NCBI GenBank assembly: GCA_947455215.1
Contig: CANGNA010000014.1
Location: 1-64,000, forward strand
Origin: Chitinophagaceae bacterium
Lineage (GTDB): Bacteria > Bacteroidota > Bacteroidia > Chitinophagales > Chitinophagaceae
Direction of reading: 5' to 3'
Length of the DNA stretch: 64,000 nt
The translations under genes were made by a program, and so were the position numbers. Each line of letters begins with the position of its first letter. The first letter of the stretch is position 1. This document shows, piece by piece, positions 1 to 8,494 of the stretch. Under the pieces are notes generated by a model. It searched no databases, had not been told where the DNA came from, and saw only the letters and a program-made list of their open reading frames with translations.

Positions 1-2
1 CC

Positions 3-677
3 CTGCTGGGCTGCGTGCTCATCTTTACACTGGCCATGCTGTCTTCCGGCACACGTGGTGCCTACGTATTACTGCCCGCCGGCCTGCTGCTGCTCAGCGT
101 CCTGAAGTATAATAAAAAAGTGTTATTGGCATTGGTTGCAGGCGCTGTAATGGCAGTGGGGCTCATATTCATGCCCACCAGTAACAATACCCTCTATAGA
201 TTTCAGAGTGCTTTCAAACCCAACGACGACCCGTCTTTCGTGCTCCGGAAGATGAACCAGAAACGTATACAACCCTACATACTCTCCCACCCGCTGGGCG
301 GTGGGCTTGGGGCCACGGGCGAATGGGGCAAGCGCTTTGCACCGTATTCTTACCTGGCCAATTTTCCGCCCGATAGCGGTTATGTACGCGTGGCTGTAGA
401 GCTGGGCTGGATAGGGCTGTTCCTGTTTTGCCTGCTCGTGTTCACCATACTTAAAACGGGTATCAATAATTACTACCTTATCAAAGACCCGCGGCTACGG
501 TCGTATTGCCTGGCAGCGCTACTGGTAGTATTTGCGCTGAATGTGGGTAATTATCCCCAGGAGGCAATTGTACAGTATCCTTCCAATGTAATTTTCTATC
601 TTGTCACCGCATTGATAACGGCTACCTACAGGTTAGACCAACAACAGGAAAAGAATAAACTGAATGCCGGTAAATAA
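3..677 (+). CDS. O-antigen ligase / Wzy-type polymerase family protein, C-terminal part
   Basis: The window opens inside this gene: the frame is open from the first complete codon at base 3, so the N-terminus is missing. About five hydrophobic segments are visible, with a long polar loop between the second and third, carrying Arg/Lys and a PLGGGLGATGEW stretch. This is the layout of the Wzy_C region of O-antigen ligases and polysaccharide polymerases, where the large periplasmic loop holds the active site. The final GTP-independent cytoplasmic tail is polar (QQQEKNK). It overlaps the next glycosyltransferase gene by 14 bp, so both probably belong to one surface-glycan operon. Ligase and polymerase cannot be told apart from this fragment. 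Confidence 0.75.
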   Translation: MLGCVLIFTLAMLSSGTRGAYVLLPAGLLLLSVLKYNKKVLLALVAGAVMAVGLIFMPTSNNTLYRFQSAFKPNDDPSFVLRKMNQKRIQPYILSHPLGGGLGATGEWGKRFAPYSYLANFPPDSGYVRVAVELGWIGLFLFCLLVFTILKTGINNYYLIKDPRLRSYCLAALLVVFALNVGNYPQEAIVQYPSNVIFYLVTALITATYRLDQQQEKNKLNAGK

Positions 678-1866
678 ACTGATACAGCACAGGGACATAG
701 TAGTGGTTGGCCAGCAACCATGGGATACCGGCATTGGCAGCAACTGCAAGAATATTGCGCTGGAGTTTGCCCGCCACAACCGCGTGCTGTATGTGAACAG
801 TACACTGGACAGGATAACCCTGCTGAAACATAAAGACGACCCCAAGGTGCAGAAGCGGCTTGCTGTTATCAACGGTAAAGAAGACGGGCTGGTAGTGATA
901 CAGGACAACCTGTGGAACCTGTACCCCGATACACTTACCGAATCCATCAACTGGATAAAGAGCCGCCCGGTATTTAATGCGCTCAACAAGGCGAACAATA
1001 AGAAGTTTGCCCGATCTATACAAAAAGCAATAACACAACTGGGCTTTAAGAACATCATCCTGTTCAACGACAACGATATGTTCCGCTCTTTTTACCTGAA
1101 GGAATTGTTGAAGCCCGATGTGAGCATCTACTACTCGCGCGACTATATGCTGGCGGTAGACTACTGGAAGTTTCATGGCGAAAAGCTGGAACCGGCCCTG
1201 ATAGCCAAGAGCGACCTGTGCGTGGCCAATTCTACCTACCTGGCCGGCTATTGCCGCAAATACAACCCAAGATCTTATTACGTAGGTCAGGGCTGCGACC
1301 TGGAGATGTTCAGCAACCCCAAAGATAACAGCAAGCCTGCCGATATGGAAGCCATACCTCATCCCGTAATAGGCTATGTGGGCGCACTGCAAAGCATACG
1401 GCTCGACATAGAACTACTGGGCTACATTGCACAGCAGCGCCCCGACTGGAGCATTGTACTGGTAGGGCCGGAAGACGATGAATTTAAAGCCAGCCACCTG
1501 CACAGCATCGGCAATATACACTTCCTGGGAGGTAAGCCACCGGAAACACTGCCGGCCTATATCAACTCATTCGATGTGTGCCTGAACCCCCAACTGGTGA
1601 ACCAGGTTACGATAGGCAACTATCCACGTAAGATAGATGAGTACCTGGCCATGGGCAAACCCACGGTAGCCAGCGCCACCGAGGCCATGAGCATCTTTGC
1701 AGAACATACTTATCTGGCCAACAATAAAGAAGAATACGTGACATTAATAGCCAAAGCTCTGGCTGAAAATACGCCCGAAAAGCAGTCCGCCCGCCGCGCC
1801 TTCGCCTCATCGCACACGTGGGAGAACAATGTGGCGGAGATATATAAGGCGATAAATGACAGGTGA
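664..1866 (+). CDS. Glycosyltransferase, GT-B fold (GT4-like)
   Basis: A 400-residue protein with the two-domain build of GT-B glycosyltransferases. The N-terminal half starts with a VVVGQQPWDTGIGSN stretch. The C-terminal half has VIGYVGAL, SIVLVGPED, an IHFLGGKPPETLPAYI motif and a KIDEYLAMGKPTVAS motif, which is the typical nucleotide-sugar binding segment with the conserved Glu position. It has no signal peptide, so it should act on the cytoplasmic face. The ATG lies inside the end of the ligase/polymerase gene, indicating translational coupling. It probably adds a sugar to a lipid-linked surface glycan; donor and acceptor cannot be predicted. Confidence 0.8.
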   Translation: MPVNKLIQHRDIVVVGQQPWDTGIGSNCKNIALEFARHNRVLYVNSTLDRITLLKHKDDPKVQKRLAVINGKEDGLVVIQDNLWNLYPDTLTESINWIKSRPVFNALNKANNKKFARSIQKAITQLGFKNIILFNDNDMFRSFYLKELLKPDVSIYYSRDYMLAVDYWKFHGEKLEPALIAKSDLCVANSTYLAGYCRKYNPRSYYVGQGCDLEMFSNPKDNSKPADMEAIPHPVIGYVGALQSIRLDIELLGYIAQQRPDWSIVLVGPEDDEFKASHLHSIGNIHFLGGKPPETLPAYINSFDVCLNPQLVNQVTIGNYPRKIDEYLAMGKPTVASATEAMSIFAEHTYLANNKEEYVTLIAKALAENTPEKQSARRAFASSHTWENNVAEIYKAINDR

Positions 1867-1961
1867 GATAACCCGATACGTCCTGTGAGGACGGGTTATG
1901 ATAGGCAGGCATTTCAACCCTGCCGCTAAATCGTATTCGTTTTCGAACGCACCGGCCAAAG

Positions 1962-1991
1962 CGCCGCTGTCCTGTCTTCAGACTGACAGCC
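1962..1991 (+). repeat. Dispersed 30-bp hairpin repeat, copy 1
   Basis: The 30 bases are identical to 53582-53611. The core can fold with an outer stem GCTGTC/GACAGC and an inner stem GTCT/AGAC. In both copies a CGTATTCGTTTT word follows within about 10-15 bp. This looks like a small REP-type dispersed element in intergenic DNA. Confidence 0.8.
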
Positions 1992-2173
1992 CACAAGCGG
2001 ACGTATTCGTTTTCGGACGCGGGTAATTTCAACATAACAAAAGAGCTCCTCCCACCTTTGCGCGCTCGGCCTGCTTAACAATTCTTTGCGACCCTTGCGC
2101 TACTTCTTTGCGACCTTTGCGTGAAACTTACTGGCAAACAGGGTATTCATGTCACACCTAAAACATCAAGCCC

Positions 2174-2181
2174 TACCTTTG
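2174..2181 (+). promoter_or_regulatory. -7 promoter box TACCTTTG for mnmE
   Basis: Matches the Bacteroidota sigma-A -7 consensus TAnnTTTG. It predicts transcription start near 2187 and a leader of about 55 nt that contains the TTTTGAC heptads. Confidence 0.5.
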
Positions 2182-2202
2182 CGCTATCAAACCACTTTTA
2201 GG

Positions 2203-2232
2203 TTTTCACTTTTGACTTTTGACTTTTGACTT
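2203..2232 (+). repeat. TTTTGAC heptad array
   Basis: Four in-register heptads, one TTTTCAC followed by three TTTTGAC and a partial unit, ending 9 bp before the mnmE ATG. It belongs to the set of 7/8-bp period arrays seen across this window, and is one of the few on the 5' side of a gene. Confidence 0.85.
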
Positions 2233-2241
2233 AAACATATA

Positions 2242-3615
2242 ATGCTCCCACTTACAGATACTATTGTTGCTATTGCTACCCCACCCGGCGAGGGTGCTAT
2301 TGGTATTGTGCGCCTTAGCGGCAGTAATGCCATAGCCATTACCAATACCCTGTTTGCGGATAAAGACCTTACAGCACAGCATTCGCACACCATACACTTT
2401 GGCCGTATGGTCAGTAAGGGTATCACTATTGATGAGGTAGTAGTGAGCATCTATAAAAACCCAAAGAGCTACACAGGCGAAGATACCATAGAGATAAGCT
2501 GCCACGGCAGTAACTATATACTACAGCAGGTGGTAGATGCCTGCCTGCAACACGGTGCCCGCGTAGCACAGCCGGGCGAGTTCACCCTGCGCGCCTTCCT
2601 GAATGGCAAGCTGGACCTTACCCAGGCCGAAGCCGTGGCCGACCTGATAGCCGGCCAAAGCGGATCGGCACACAAGGCAGCCATGCACACACTGCGCGGC
2701 GGCTTCAGCAGAGACCTGAAGGATATGCGCGAACAGCTCATCACCTTCAGCGCCCTTATGGAGCTGGAGCTGGACTTTGCCGAGGAAGATGTAGAGTTTG
2801 CCGACCGTACCCGCTTTTACGCGCTGATAGCACAGCTTACACAAGCCACACAAGCACTGGTCAATTCCTTTAGCCTGGGCAATGTTATTAAAAATGGCGT
2901 AAGGGTGGCCATAGTGGGCAAGCCCAACGCCGGCAAAAGCACCCTGCTCAATGCCCTGCTGAACGAAGAGCGCGCCATAGTGAGCGACATAGCCGGCACC
3001 ACCCGCGATACAATAGAAGAGACACTCAACATCAACGGCATCCTCTTCCGCCTGATAGACACCGCGGGCATACGCGAGCACAGCACCGATGTAATAGAGC
3101 TGAAAGGCATAGAGCGCAGCCGCGAGGCCATGAGCAAAGCCGATGTGGTGGTGTACCTCTTCGATGCATCAATAGACCAACTGAGCGAGGTGCAGGAGCA
3201 GCAAGAATACTTTAAGTACCATCACCTAAAGCACATACTGGTAGGCAACAAGGTAGATGCACACGGGCTGGACAAAGCGGCCGCCTTATACGGCCACCTG
3301 GAACACACCATATTCATATCGGCCAAAAAGAACGAGAACGTAGACGAGCTGCAAACCGCCCTCTACAAGCTGGTAGCCAGCGGCGATGTACAGCACGAAG
3401 GCACCATAGTGACCAACGTACGCCACTACGGCGCCCTGCAGGAAGTACTCAAATCACTCCACGCCATAAAGGCCGGCCTCGACACCCACACCCCCGGAGA
3501 CCTCATTGCCCTCGACATCCGCCACTGCCTCCACTACCTCGGCGAAATAACCGGCGAAATAACCACCGAAGACAAACTGGATTATATCTTTAGTAAGTTT
3601 TGTATCGGGAAGTAG
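2242..3615 (+). CDS. mnmE: tRNA uridine-5-carboxymethylaminomethyl(34) synthesis GTPase MnmE
   Basis: The 457-residue length is normal for MnmE/TrmE. The N-terminal tetrahydrofolate-binding domain opens with DTIVAIATPPGEGAIGIVR and includes the SYTGEDTIEISCHGS motif. The central helical region carries an inserted G domain with Walker A GKPNAGKS at residues 226-233, the GTTRD switch, DTAG, NKVD and FISAKK. The protein ends with FCIGK, where the conserved Cys of the C-terminal CIGK motif is present. With MnmG it modifies the wobble uridine of several tRNAs in the cytoplasm. It is transcribed alone. Identification is secure. Confidence 0.97.
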   Translation: MLPLTDTIVAIATPPGEGAIGIVRLSGSNAIAITNTLFADKDLTAQHSHTIHFGRMVSKGITIDEVVVSIYKNPKSYTGEDTIEISCHGSNYILQQVVDACLQHGARVAQPGEFTLRAFLNGKLDLTQAEAVADLIAGQSGSAHKAAMHTLRGGFSRDLKDMREQLITFSALMELELDFAEEDVEFADRTRFYALIAQLTQATQALVNSFSLGNVIKNGVRVAIVGKPNAGKSTLLNALLNEERAIVSDIAGTTRDTIEETLNINGILFRLIDTAGIREHSTDVIELKGIERSREAMSKADVVVYLFDASIDQLSEVQEQQEYFKYHHLKHILVGNKVDAHGLDKAAALYGHLEHTIFISAKKNENVDELQTALYKLVASGDVQHEGTIVTNVRHYGALQEVLKSLHAIKAGLDTHTPGDLIALDIRHCLHYLGEITGEITTEDKLDYIFSKFCIGK

Positions 3616-3631
3616 ACGATTTTATAAAAAA

Positions 3632-3665
3632 CAGTTCGGCGAAATTTGCAATTTCGTCGCAGGAG
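3632..3665 (+). repeat. Left inverted repeat of REP/RAYT element
   Basis: This 34-bp sequence is the exact reverse complement of 4299-4332. Within it GAAATT-TGC-AATTTC forms a hairpin. A second hairpin follows directly (GGCGATCT-CC-AGATCGCC, 3669-3686). It begins 17 bp after the mnmE stop and may also affect transcript ends there. Confidence 0.9.
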
Positions 3666-3724
3666 CGGGGCGATCTCCAGATCGCCGAAACCTGAATATA
3701 CCTACCTAGCAACAAACCATCATC

Positions 3725-4277
3725 ATGAGCACCGGCTACCAGATAGACGATCAATTTGCTACGCACTTTATCACCGCCACAATAGTCGATTGGATAGATC
3801 TGTTTTCAAGAAAAGTATACCGCGACATCATTATTGACAGCCTGAACTATTGCGCCAGGGAAAAACAATTGGTGATCTACGGTTACGTCATTATGACCAA
3901 CCATATACACATCATTGTGCGCAGCAATAACGGCAAGCTGTCAGATACATTGAGAGACATGAAGAAGTTTACTGCAAAGCAAATACTGGCAACAATAAAG
4001 CGCGAACCCGAAAGCAGGCGGGAATGGCTGTTGGATAAATTTGCACATAATGCACAGATACGCGACAGAAATGCCGAATAGCAGGTCTGGCTGCACAACA
4101 ACCATGCAGAATGGATCATGTCGCAAAAAGTTCTTCTTACAAAAACTAAATTATATACACCAGAACCCCGTACGCGCCGGCTGGGTAGAATACGCTGAAG
4201 AATACATTTACAGCAGTGCAAAAGCCTTGATATCGGGAACACCCGGACCTGTGCTGCTCACCCCTTGGGGATTTTAA
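3725..4277 (+). pseudogene. REP-associated tyrosine transposase (RAYT), inactivated
   Basis: The frame from 3725 encodes a Y1/HUH-type transposase start: the ITATIVDWIDLFSR stretch, GYVIMTNHIHIIVR with the HIH metal-binding motif, then LRDMKKFTAKQIL. An in-frame TAG at 4079-4081 interrupts it, but the same frame continues with QVWLHNNHAEWIMSQK. After a run of five A at 4126-4130 the family sequence resumes one frame over as KFFLQKLNYIHQNPVRAGWV with the expected catalytic-region Tyr, ending at 4277. The gene therefore carries one nonsense mutation and one single-base frameshift. Flanking perfect 34-bp inverted repeats mark the unit as a RAYT with its REP sequences. It is probably immobile now. 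Confidence 0.88.
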
Positions 4278-4298
4278 CGGCCATCCGGAGATGGCCCA

Positions 4299-4332
4299 CT
4301 CCTGCGACGAAATTGCAAATTTCGCCGAACTG
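4299..4332 (-). repeat. Right inverted repeat of REP/RAYT element
   Basis: Exact reverse complement of 3632-3665. It is preceded by its own hairpin GGCCATC-CGGA-GATGGCC (4279-4296), unlike the left-side hairpin in sequence but matching it in position, so each end consists of an inner hairpin plus the shared 34-bp arm. Confidence 0.9.
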
Positions 4333-4624
4333 GGCAACATTGAATATACCGGCTATCCACCCATTGAGCCCTTCAATATGTGCATATCTTCTTTTGGAAA
4401 CCGCTCCTCCGGCATCGTATCTTTACCCCTCACCAAACCCCATTCCTAACTATGAAAAACACCATAAACACCAAAAACCACCGGCAGAAAAAAGTGCCAC
4501 TTTTGCCGATGTGGCAGAAAGAAGAAAGATCATCATATTTGCACCCCACTGAGCCACAACAAAATAGGCCACCACACCTAAAGTAAAACTGCCGGCAAGT
4601 GCTAAAAAATAAATATCGGCAGAA

Positions 4625-4891
4625 ATGCAGCCACACAAAAAAAACGCTGAACATTACCACCTGGCATGGTTTTTAAATGCTATTACCACCGCAAACGGTA
4701 ATGGTATGGAAAGGAGAGAAATGAGTGCGCTGGAGCAAAAGTTGTGGAACAACCTTAAAGCCACCAACGAAATGTTGTGCAACAAAAAAGTAAGGCCTCA
4801 CCAAACCCTCGCCTGGCATACCAAAGACGAGCTGGTAGTAGTAAAGGCACAAAACAACCGCGCCATGTGCGCCATCGGCCAGGAAAATTGA
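4625..4891 (+). CDS. Hypothetical protein, 88 aa, doubtful
   Basis: I do not recognise this frame. From about codon 35 its codon choice (CTG, GCC, GAC, GTA, AAC) resembles real genes of the window, and it encodes a Lys/Asn/Trp-rich segment (SALEQKLWNNLKATNEML). The first third looks random, so an internal ATG at 4706 or 4721 could be the true start. After its stop the neighbouring +1 frame stays open to 5058, which would fit a decayed gene. No signal peptide or membrane segment is present. It lies in the gene-poor stretch right of the RAYT relic. Confidence 0.35.
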   Translation: MQPHKKNAEHYHLAWFLNAITTANGNGMERREMSALEQKLWNNLKATNEMLCNKKVRPHQTLAWHTKDELVVVKAQNNRAMCAIGQEN

Positions 4892-5306
4892 TCCCGCTGC
4901 ATGCTTTTGGTGTAGTTAAGTCTGTTCACTCAAAACCCCGCATTACTGTTCGCGGCAACCGTTACCAGCCATCGCACAGCACGTACTCATCTGCTCCTCC
5001 CGCACCTAAAAGCTTACCCAAAAGGGTGCGCTACACAAGCTGCAGCCCCTACGGATAAACCCCGAATTATAGCTTTACCAGCCTTGGTATTTTTGAAACG
5101 CGGCAGATTCCCTGTACTTTTGTTGCACGGAGTACCGAGTATACACATCAGGCAAATAGCTGTTTCTTCAGCGGCTGCTACAGGGTTTGCAACCCAGGCC
5201 TCTTTAAAAGATCAACATAATCAATATATACTTAAGGTTTGAGCTATCATCAGCTGTGGTGCTCTACGTGCCGTTAACGCAGACTTCGATAAAAAAATAC
5301 CCCGTG
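4892..5306. other. Gene-poor stretch
   Basis: No convincing gene. A frame overlapping the preceding ORF runs to 5058 without recognisable content. The rest (5059-5306) has no promoter box, hairpin or coding signal that I can support. Confidence 0.4.
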
Positions 5307-5534
5307 ATGGATAAAGTAAAAGTGCTGGAAAAAATAAAGGAACTGACCGCCAAACAGGTAAAGCCACGCCCGGTGGGCATAGACTCCCTGGCCATGGTAT
5401 TGAACACCCGCGAACTGGATCTGAAGCCGGTACTTGCCGCATTAGAGCAGGAGGGCACTATCGCCATACGCGTTACAGCATCTAAAAGCAGGCGCATGGC
5501 ACGCAGCGGCACCGTAGAATACCTTGGTGGATAG
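5307..5534 (+). CDS. Small conserved-looking protein, 75 aa, possible winged helix
   Basis: The ATG at 5307 gives a compact soluble protein, MDKVKVLEKIKELT at the start and GTVEYLGG at the end. The frame is open further upstream, but the extra 17 residues are not coding-like, so this start is preferred. Helix - helix - ELDLKPVLAALEQEGTIAIRV has the look of a small winged-helix domain (recognition helix followed by a beta wing). It may bind DNA, but this is inference from pattern only. It stands alone between the gene-poor stretch and the convergent surE. Confidence 0.6.
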   Translation: MDKVKVLEKIKELTAKQVKPRPVGIDSLAMVLNTRELDLKPVLAALEQEGTIAIRVTASKSRRMARSGTVEYLGG

Positions 5535-5552
5535 CAGTTTACGCCACTGATA

Positions 5553-6335
5553 TTACTTAGCTATGTCGCTCCACTGCTCGCTCAGCCAGTCTTTCATCTT
5601 ATGATCGGTGAAGTCTATTTTGATCGGCACTATCGATGCAAAACCTGCCTTCAGTGCTTCCTCATCGGTACCTGGGTCTTTGTCCATATTCACGAATTTG
5701 CCCACCATCCAGTAGTAGTCCTTTCCCCGTGGGTCTACCCTATGGTCAAAGTCTTCGGTCCATTTGGCATGTGCTTGTCTGCATATCTTCATCCCCTTAA
5801 AATCAGATGCAGCCACTTTGGGTACGTTCACATTCAGCAGGGTATGTTCGGGCATCGGTTTATCCAGCATGCGCTTCACCAGGTCGCGGGCTACGGCCTG
5901 TGCGGTCGAGAAGTCGGCATCAAAGGCAAAGTCACACAGAGAGAAGCCTATAGATGGTATACCCTCTATGGCCGCCTCCATCGCAGCACTCATGGTACCG
6001 GAGTAGATGACATTGATAGAATTATTAGCACCGTGGTTGATACCGCTCAGGCAGATGTCGGCAGTATCGTGCAGTATCTGGTCTTTGGCCAGCTTCACAC
6101 AGTCGGCCGGTGTGCCGCTGCACTGCCAGCTCTCCACCCCGTCAAACACCTGCACCTTGTGCAGGCGTAGCGGCGATCCTATGGTTATAGCATGCCCCAT
6201 GCCACTCTGCGGACTATCGGGGGCAACCACTATCACCTGGCCCAGGTCTTTCACAGCTTCTACAAGGGCTTTGATACCGGGAGCGGTAATGCCGTCATCA
6301 TTAGTTATAAGTATTATGGGCTTCTTATCTGTCAT
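5553..6335 (-). CDS. surE: 5'/3'-nucleotidase SurE
   Basis: Survival protein SurE hydrolyses nucleoside monophosphates in the cytoplasm using a divalent metal. The start MTDKKPIILITNDDG places the metal-binding NDD at residues 12-14. Further family motifs are VVAPDSPQSGMGHAIT, SGTPADCVKLA, SGINHGANNS (metal-binding Asn) and YSGTMSAAMEAAIEGIPSIGFS. The length of 260 residues is normal. The frame is open upstream to 6500, but family alignment and the -7 box at 6340-6347 fix the start at 6335. It is divergent from coaX. Confidence 0.95.
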   Translation of the reverse strand: MTDKKPIILITNDDGITAPGIKALVEAVKDLGQVIVVAPDSPQSGMGHAITIGSPLRLHKVQVFDGVESWQCSGTPADCVKLAKDQILHDTADICLSGINHGANNSINVIYSGTMSAAMEAAIEGIPSIGFSLCDFAFDADFSTAQAVARDLVKRMLDKPMPEHTLLNVNVPKVAASDFKGMKICRQAHAKWTEDFDHRVDPRGKDYYWMVGKFVNMDKDPGTDEEALKAGFASIVPIKIDFTDHKMKDWLSEQWSDIAK

Positions 6336-6339
6336 AATG

Positions 6340-6347
6340 CAAAGATA
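6340..6347 (-). promoter_or_regulatory. -7 box TATCTTTG for surE, 4 nt from the start codon
   Basis: A perfect TAnnTTTG match on the minus strand. Only 4 nt separate it from the surE ATG, so transcription should begin at or very near the start codon, predicting a nearly leaderless mRNA. Confidence 0.55.
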
Positions 6348-6432
6348 GGTGAGCACCCCACAAATAATTGCCCATATGCATATAGATAAACCTAAAAAAT
6401 CACTACTTTGCGTGTTCGCAAAACATATACAC

Positions 6433-7164
6433 ATGCCTGTTAATCTTTGTATCGACTGGGGAAATACCAATGTCAAAGCAGCCATATTCGAGAATGACAC
6501 TATTGTGAAGCACTATGTGCTGGCACAAGGCCACGTAACAGAAGAACTGTCGAAGATAATAGAGGCGTACCAGCCCGAAAAAGCAGCCATCAGCTCAGTA
6601 AGCGATGCCAGTGCCCTCACCGAAAAACTGGTGGCAGGTAAAGTGGCTAAATACCTGAAGGTAGACGGCCATACGCGTGTGCCCATCAACAATGCCTACG
6701 CTACCCCCGAAACACTGGGTGCCGACAGGCTGGCCATGGTAGTAGGCGCGCACCACACATTCCCCGATAAAGATAACCTGGTGATATGCCTGGGCACCTG
6801 CATCACCTACAACATGGTGCAGAAGACACGCACCTTCCGCGGCGGCAGCATATCGCCGGGCATGCTGATGCGCCTGAAGGCCATGCACGAGTTTACTGAT
6901 GCACTGCCGGAAGTAAGCAAAGATGGCGATATCCGCCTGATGGGCTACGATACCGAGACCTGCATCCGCAGCGGTGCCATATATGGGGTAGCCTGCGAGA
7001 TAGACGGTATGATAGCAGCATATGAGAAAAATTATGCTGATTTTAACGTTATATTGACCGGTGGCGACGCACCGTTTTTTGTCGATACTTTTAAAAGTAA
7101 GATATTTGCCGACCCTGACCTACTGCTCAAGGGGCTTAATGTAATTTTAAACTATAATGTATAA
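6433..7164 (+). CDS. coaX: Type III pantothenate kinase
   Basis: CoaX phosphorylates pantothenate in the first step of coenzyme A synthesis. The 243-residue protein has the ASKHA-fold phosphate loop IDWGNTNVK near the start and GADRLAMVVGAHH, whose Asp is the family's catalytic base. The third motif, normally DxGT, reads CLGTCITYN, so the Asp that binds the monovalent cation in characterised enzymes is Cys here. GGSISPGMLMRLKAMHEFTDALP follows as expected. The ATG at 6433 is chosen because the family begins this close to the DxGNT motif; a TACTTTG box lies at 6404-6410. It overlaps the next gene by 8 bp. Confidence 0.93.
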   Translation: MPVNLCIDWGNTNVKAAIFENDTIVKHYVLAQGHVTEELSKIIEAYQPEKAAISSVSDASALTEKLVAGKVAKYLKVDGHTRVPINNAYATPETLGADRLAMVVGAHHTFPDKDNLVICLGTCITYNMVQKTRTFRGGSISPGMLMRLKAMHEFTDALPEVSKDGDIRLMGYDTETCIRSGAIYGVACEIDGMIAAYEKNYADFNVILTGGDAPFFVDTFKSKIFADPDLLLKGLNVILNYNV

Positions 7165-8494
7165 ATTCCCCGTTAAAAGCCTGGCTGCAGCGTTTGCTTT
7201 ACTGGCAAGCAGTGCAGCATTTGCCCAAACGAGCACTTACAGTAATCCAAATTCCGAGAACGAGAACAACCCGTACAGCAAATACGGTATTGGCGAGATA
7301 TGGAACGGTAACGGCACGGCTGTCAAGGGTATGGGCAGTATCACCTCGGCTTACCAGGATCCCTATATAGCCAATCCAGATAACCCGGCATCTTACTCAT
7401 GGCTGGCAGCTACCACATTCCAGGGTGGCCTTGTAGCCAGCTACCGCACCATTACCAACGCGGCCGGGGCATCATACGGAACAGGTACAGCATCGCTGGC
7501 CTACCTGAACCTGGGTCTGCCCATCAGGCAAAAAGGCGGTCTGGCTTTGGGGCTCAGGCCGGTAACGCATTCTTATTATGCACTGGTAGATACCACCTAT
7601 ACCAAACTGGGCCAGACCGTACGCTCTTACGTGGGCGATGGTGGCCTGTCTTACGCTTACCTCGGTGGTTCTTATAAAATAAAAGACTTCAGCATTGGGG
7701 TGAATATAGGTTACCTGTTTGGTAACTACCGCAACTTTACCAATGTCAACTCTATAGATTCTCAGATCATCAACCGCTCTTATACCGCGCAGTTTGCCAA
7801 CTACACGCATATCGGCGGCCTGTACTGGAAAGGTGGTATTATGTACCAGCACACCATGCGCGACACAGGGCTTACCCTGAACATAGGTGGTACATTCACC
7901 CTGGGACAAGACCTTAACGAGAACTTCAATAACTACCATGTGAGCATCTACAATTTTGGCGACACTATTGTAAACGACACATCACTATCCAGCAGCGGCG
8001 CCAAGGGCAAACTGAACCTGCCTACGTCATTCAGCTTCGGCGTTATGCTGTCTAACACCGACAAATGGAAAGCCGGCATAGACTTCAGCATGAGCAACTG
8101 GAGCCGCTATACCAGCACTGCCGATAGCAATATGAACCTGGGCGTAGGCTCACAGTCTTACAGGATAGCTGCGGGCGGTGAGTTCACACCAAACCCGGCA
8201 GACATAACCAGCTACTTCTCCAGGGCCACCTACAGGCTGGGCGCCTACTACGGTACCGACTATGTGCGCCTGCAGAATACCAACCTGCCACAGTATGGCT
8301 TTACACTGGGCGCAAGCTTCCCATATAAGCGCCTGGGCCACAATACTACTTACTTCGGCAAGGTGCATACCTCGCTGGATATTGGCCGATATGGCACAGA
8401 AACAGGCACACTGCTGCAGCAAACATATGTACGCTTCGGTTTTGGCCTTACGTTCAATGCAAGAGACTGGTTCATACCGAAGAAAGAATTGTAA
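7157..8494 (+). CDS. Outer-membrane beta-barrel protein
   Basis: A 445-residue exported protein: signal peptide of about 23 residues (MYKFPVKSLAAAFALLASSAAFA). The mature part begins with NPYSKYGIGEIWNGNG and then shows many alternating hydrophobic/polar strands rich in Gly, Tyr, Ser and Thr, ending in aromatic-rich strands. This is typical of an outer-membrane barrel and reminiscent of the FadL/OmpP1-like porins of Bacteroidota. Its ATG overlaps the coaX stop by 8 bp and its TAA overlaps the lptC ATG by 1 bp, so coaX - barrel - lptC is a tight operon. Substrate unknown. Confidence 0.8.
   Translation: MYKFPVKSLAAAFALLASSAAFAQTSTYSNPNSENENNPYSKYGIGEIWNGNGTAVKGMGSITSAYQDPYIANPDNPASYSWLAATTFQGGLVASYRTITNAAGASYGTGTASLAYLNLGLPIRQKGGLALGLRPVTHSYYALVDTTYTKLGQTVRSYVGDGGLSYAYLGGSYKIKDFSIGVNIGYLFGNYRNFTNVNSIDSQIINRSYTAQFANYTHIGGLYWKGGIMYQHTMRDTGLTLNIGGTFTLGQDLNENFNNYHVSIYNFGDTIVNDTSLSSSGAKGKLNLPTSFSFGVMLSNTDKWKAGIDFSMSNWSRYTSTADSNMNLGVGSQSYRIAAGGEFTPNPADITSYFSRATYRLGAYYGTDYVRLQNTNLPQYGFTLGASFPYKRLGHNTTYFGKVHTSLDIGRYGTETGTLLQQTYVRFGFGLTFNARDWFIPKKEL

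Larger units (their letters stand above)
1867..2241. other. Intergenic region with hairpin repeat, TTTGCG words and heptads
   Basis: No gene is supported in these 375 bases. They hold two near-copies of CGTATTCGTTTTCGRACGC (1932-1950 and 2002-2020) on either side of a 30-bp hairpin repeat also found at 53.6 kb, then several CTTTGCG words (about 2055-2120), a -7 box (2174-2181) and a TTTTGAC heptad array just before mnmE. Confidence 0.6.

Noticed and set aside
4450-4638. Minus-strand 62-aa hydrophobic frame in the gene-poor stretch
   Set aside because: It could encode a membrane peptide, but it starts with TTG, has no promoter box and overlaps equally weak frames.
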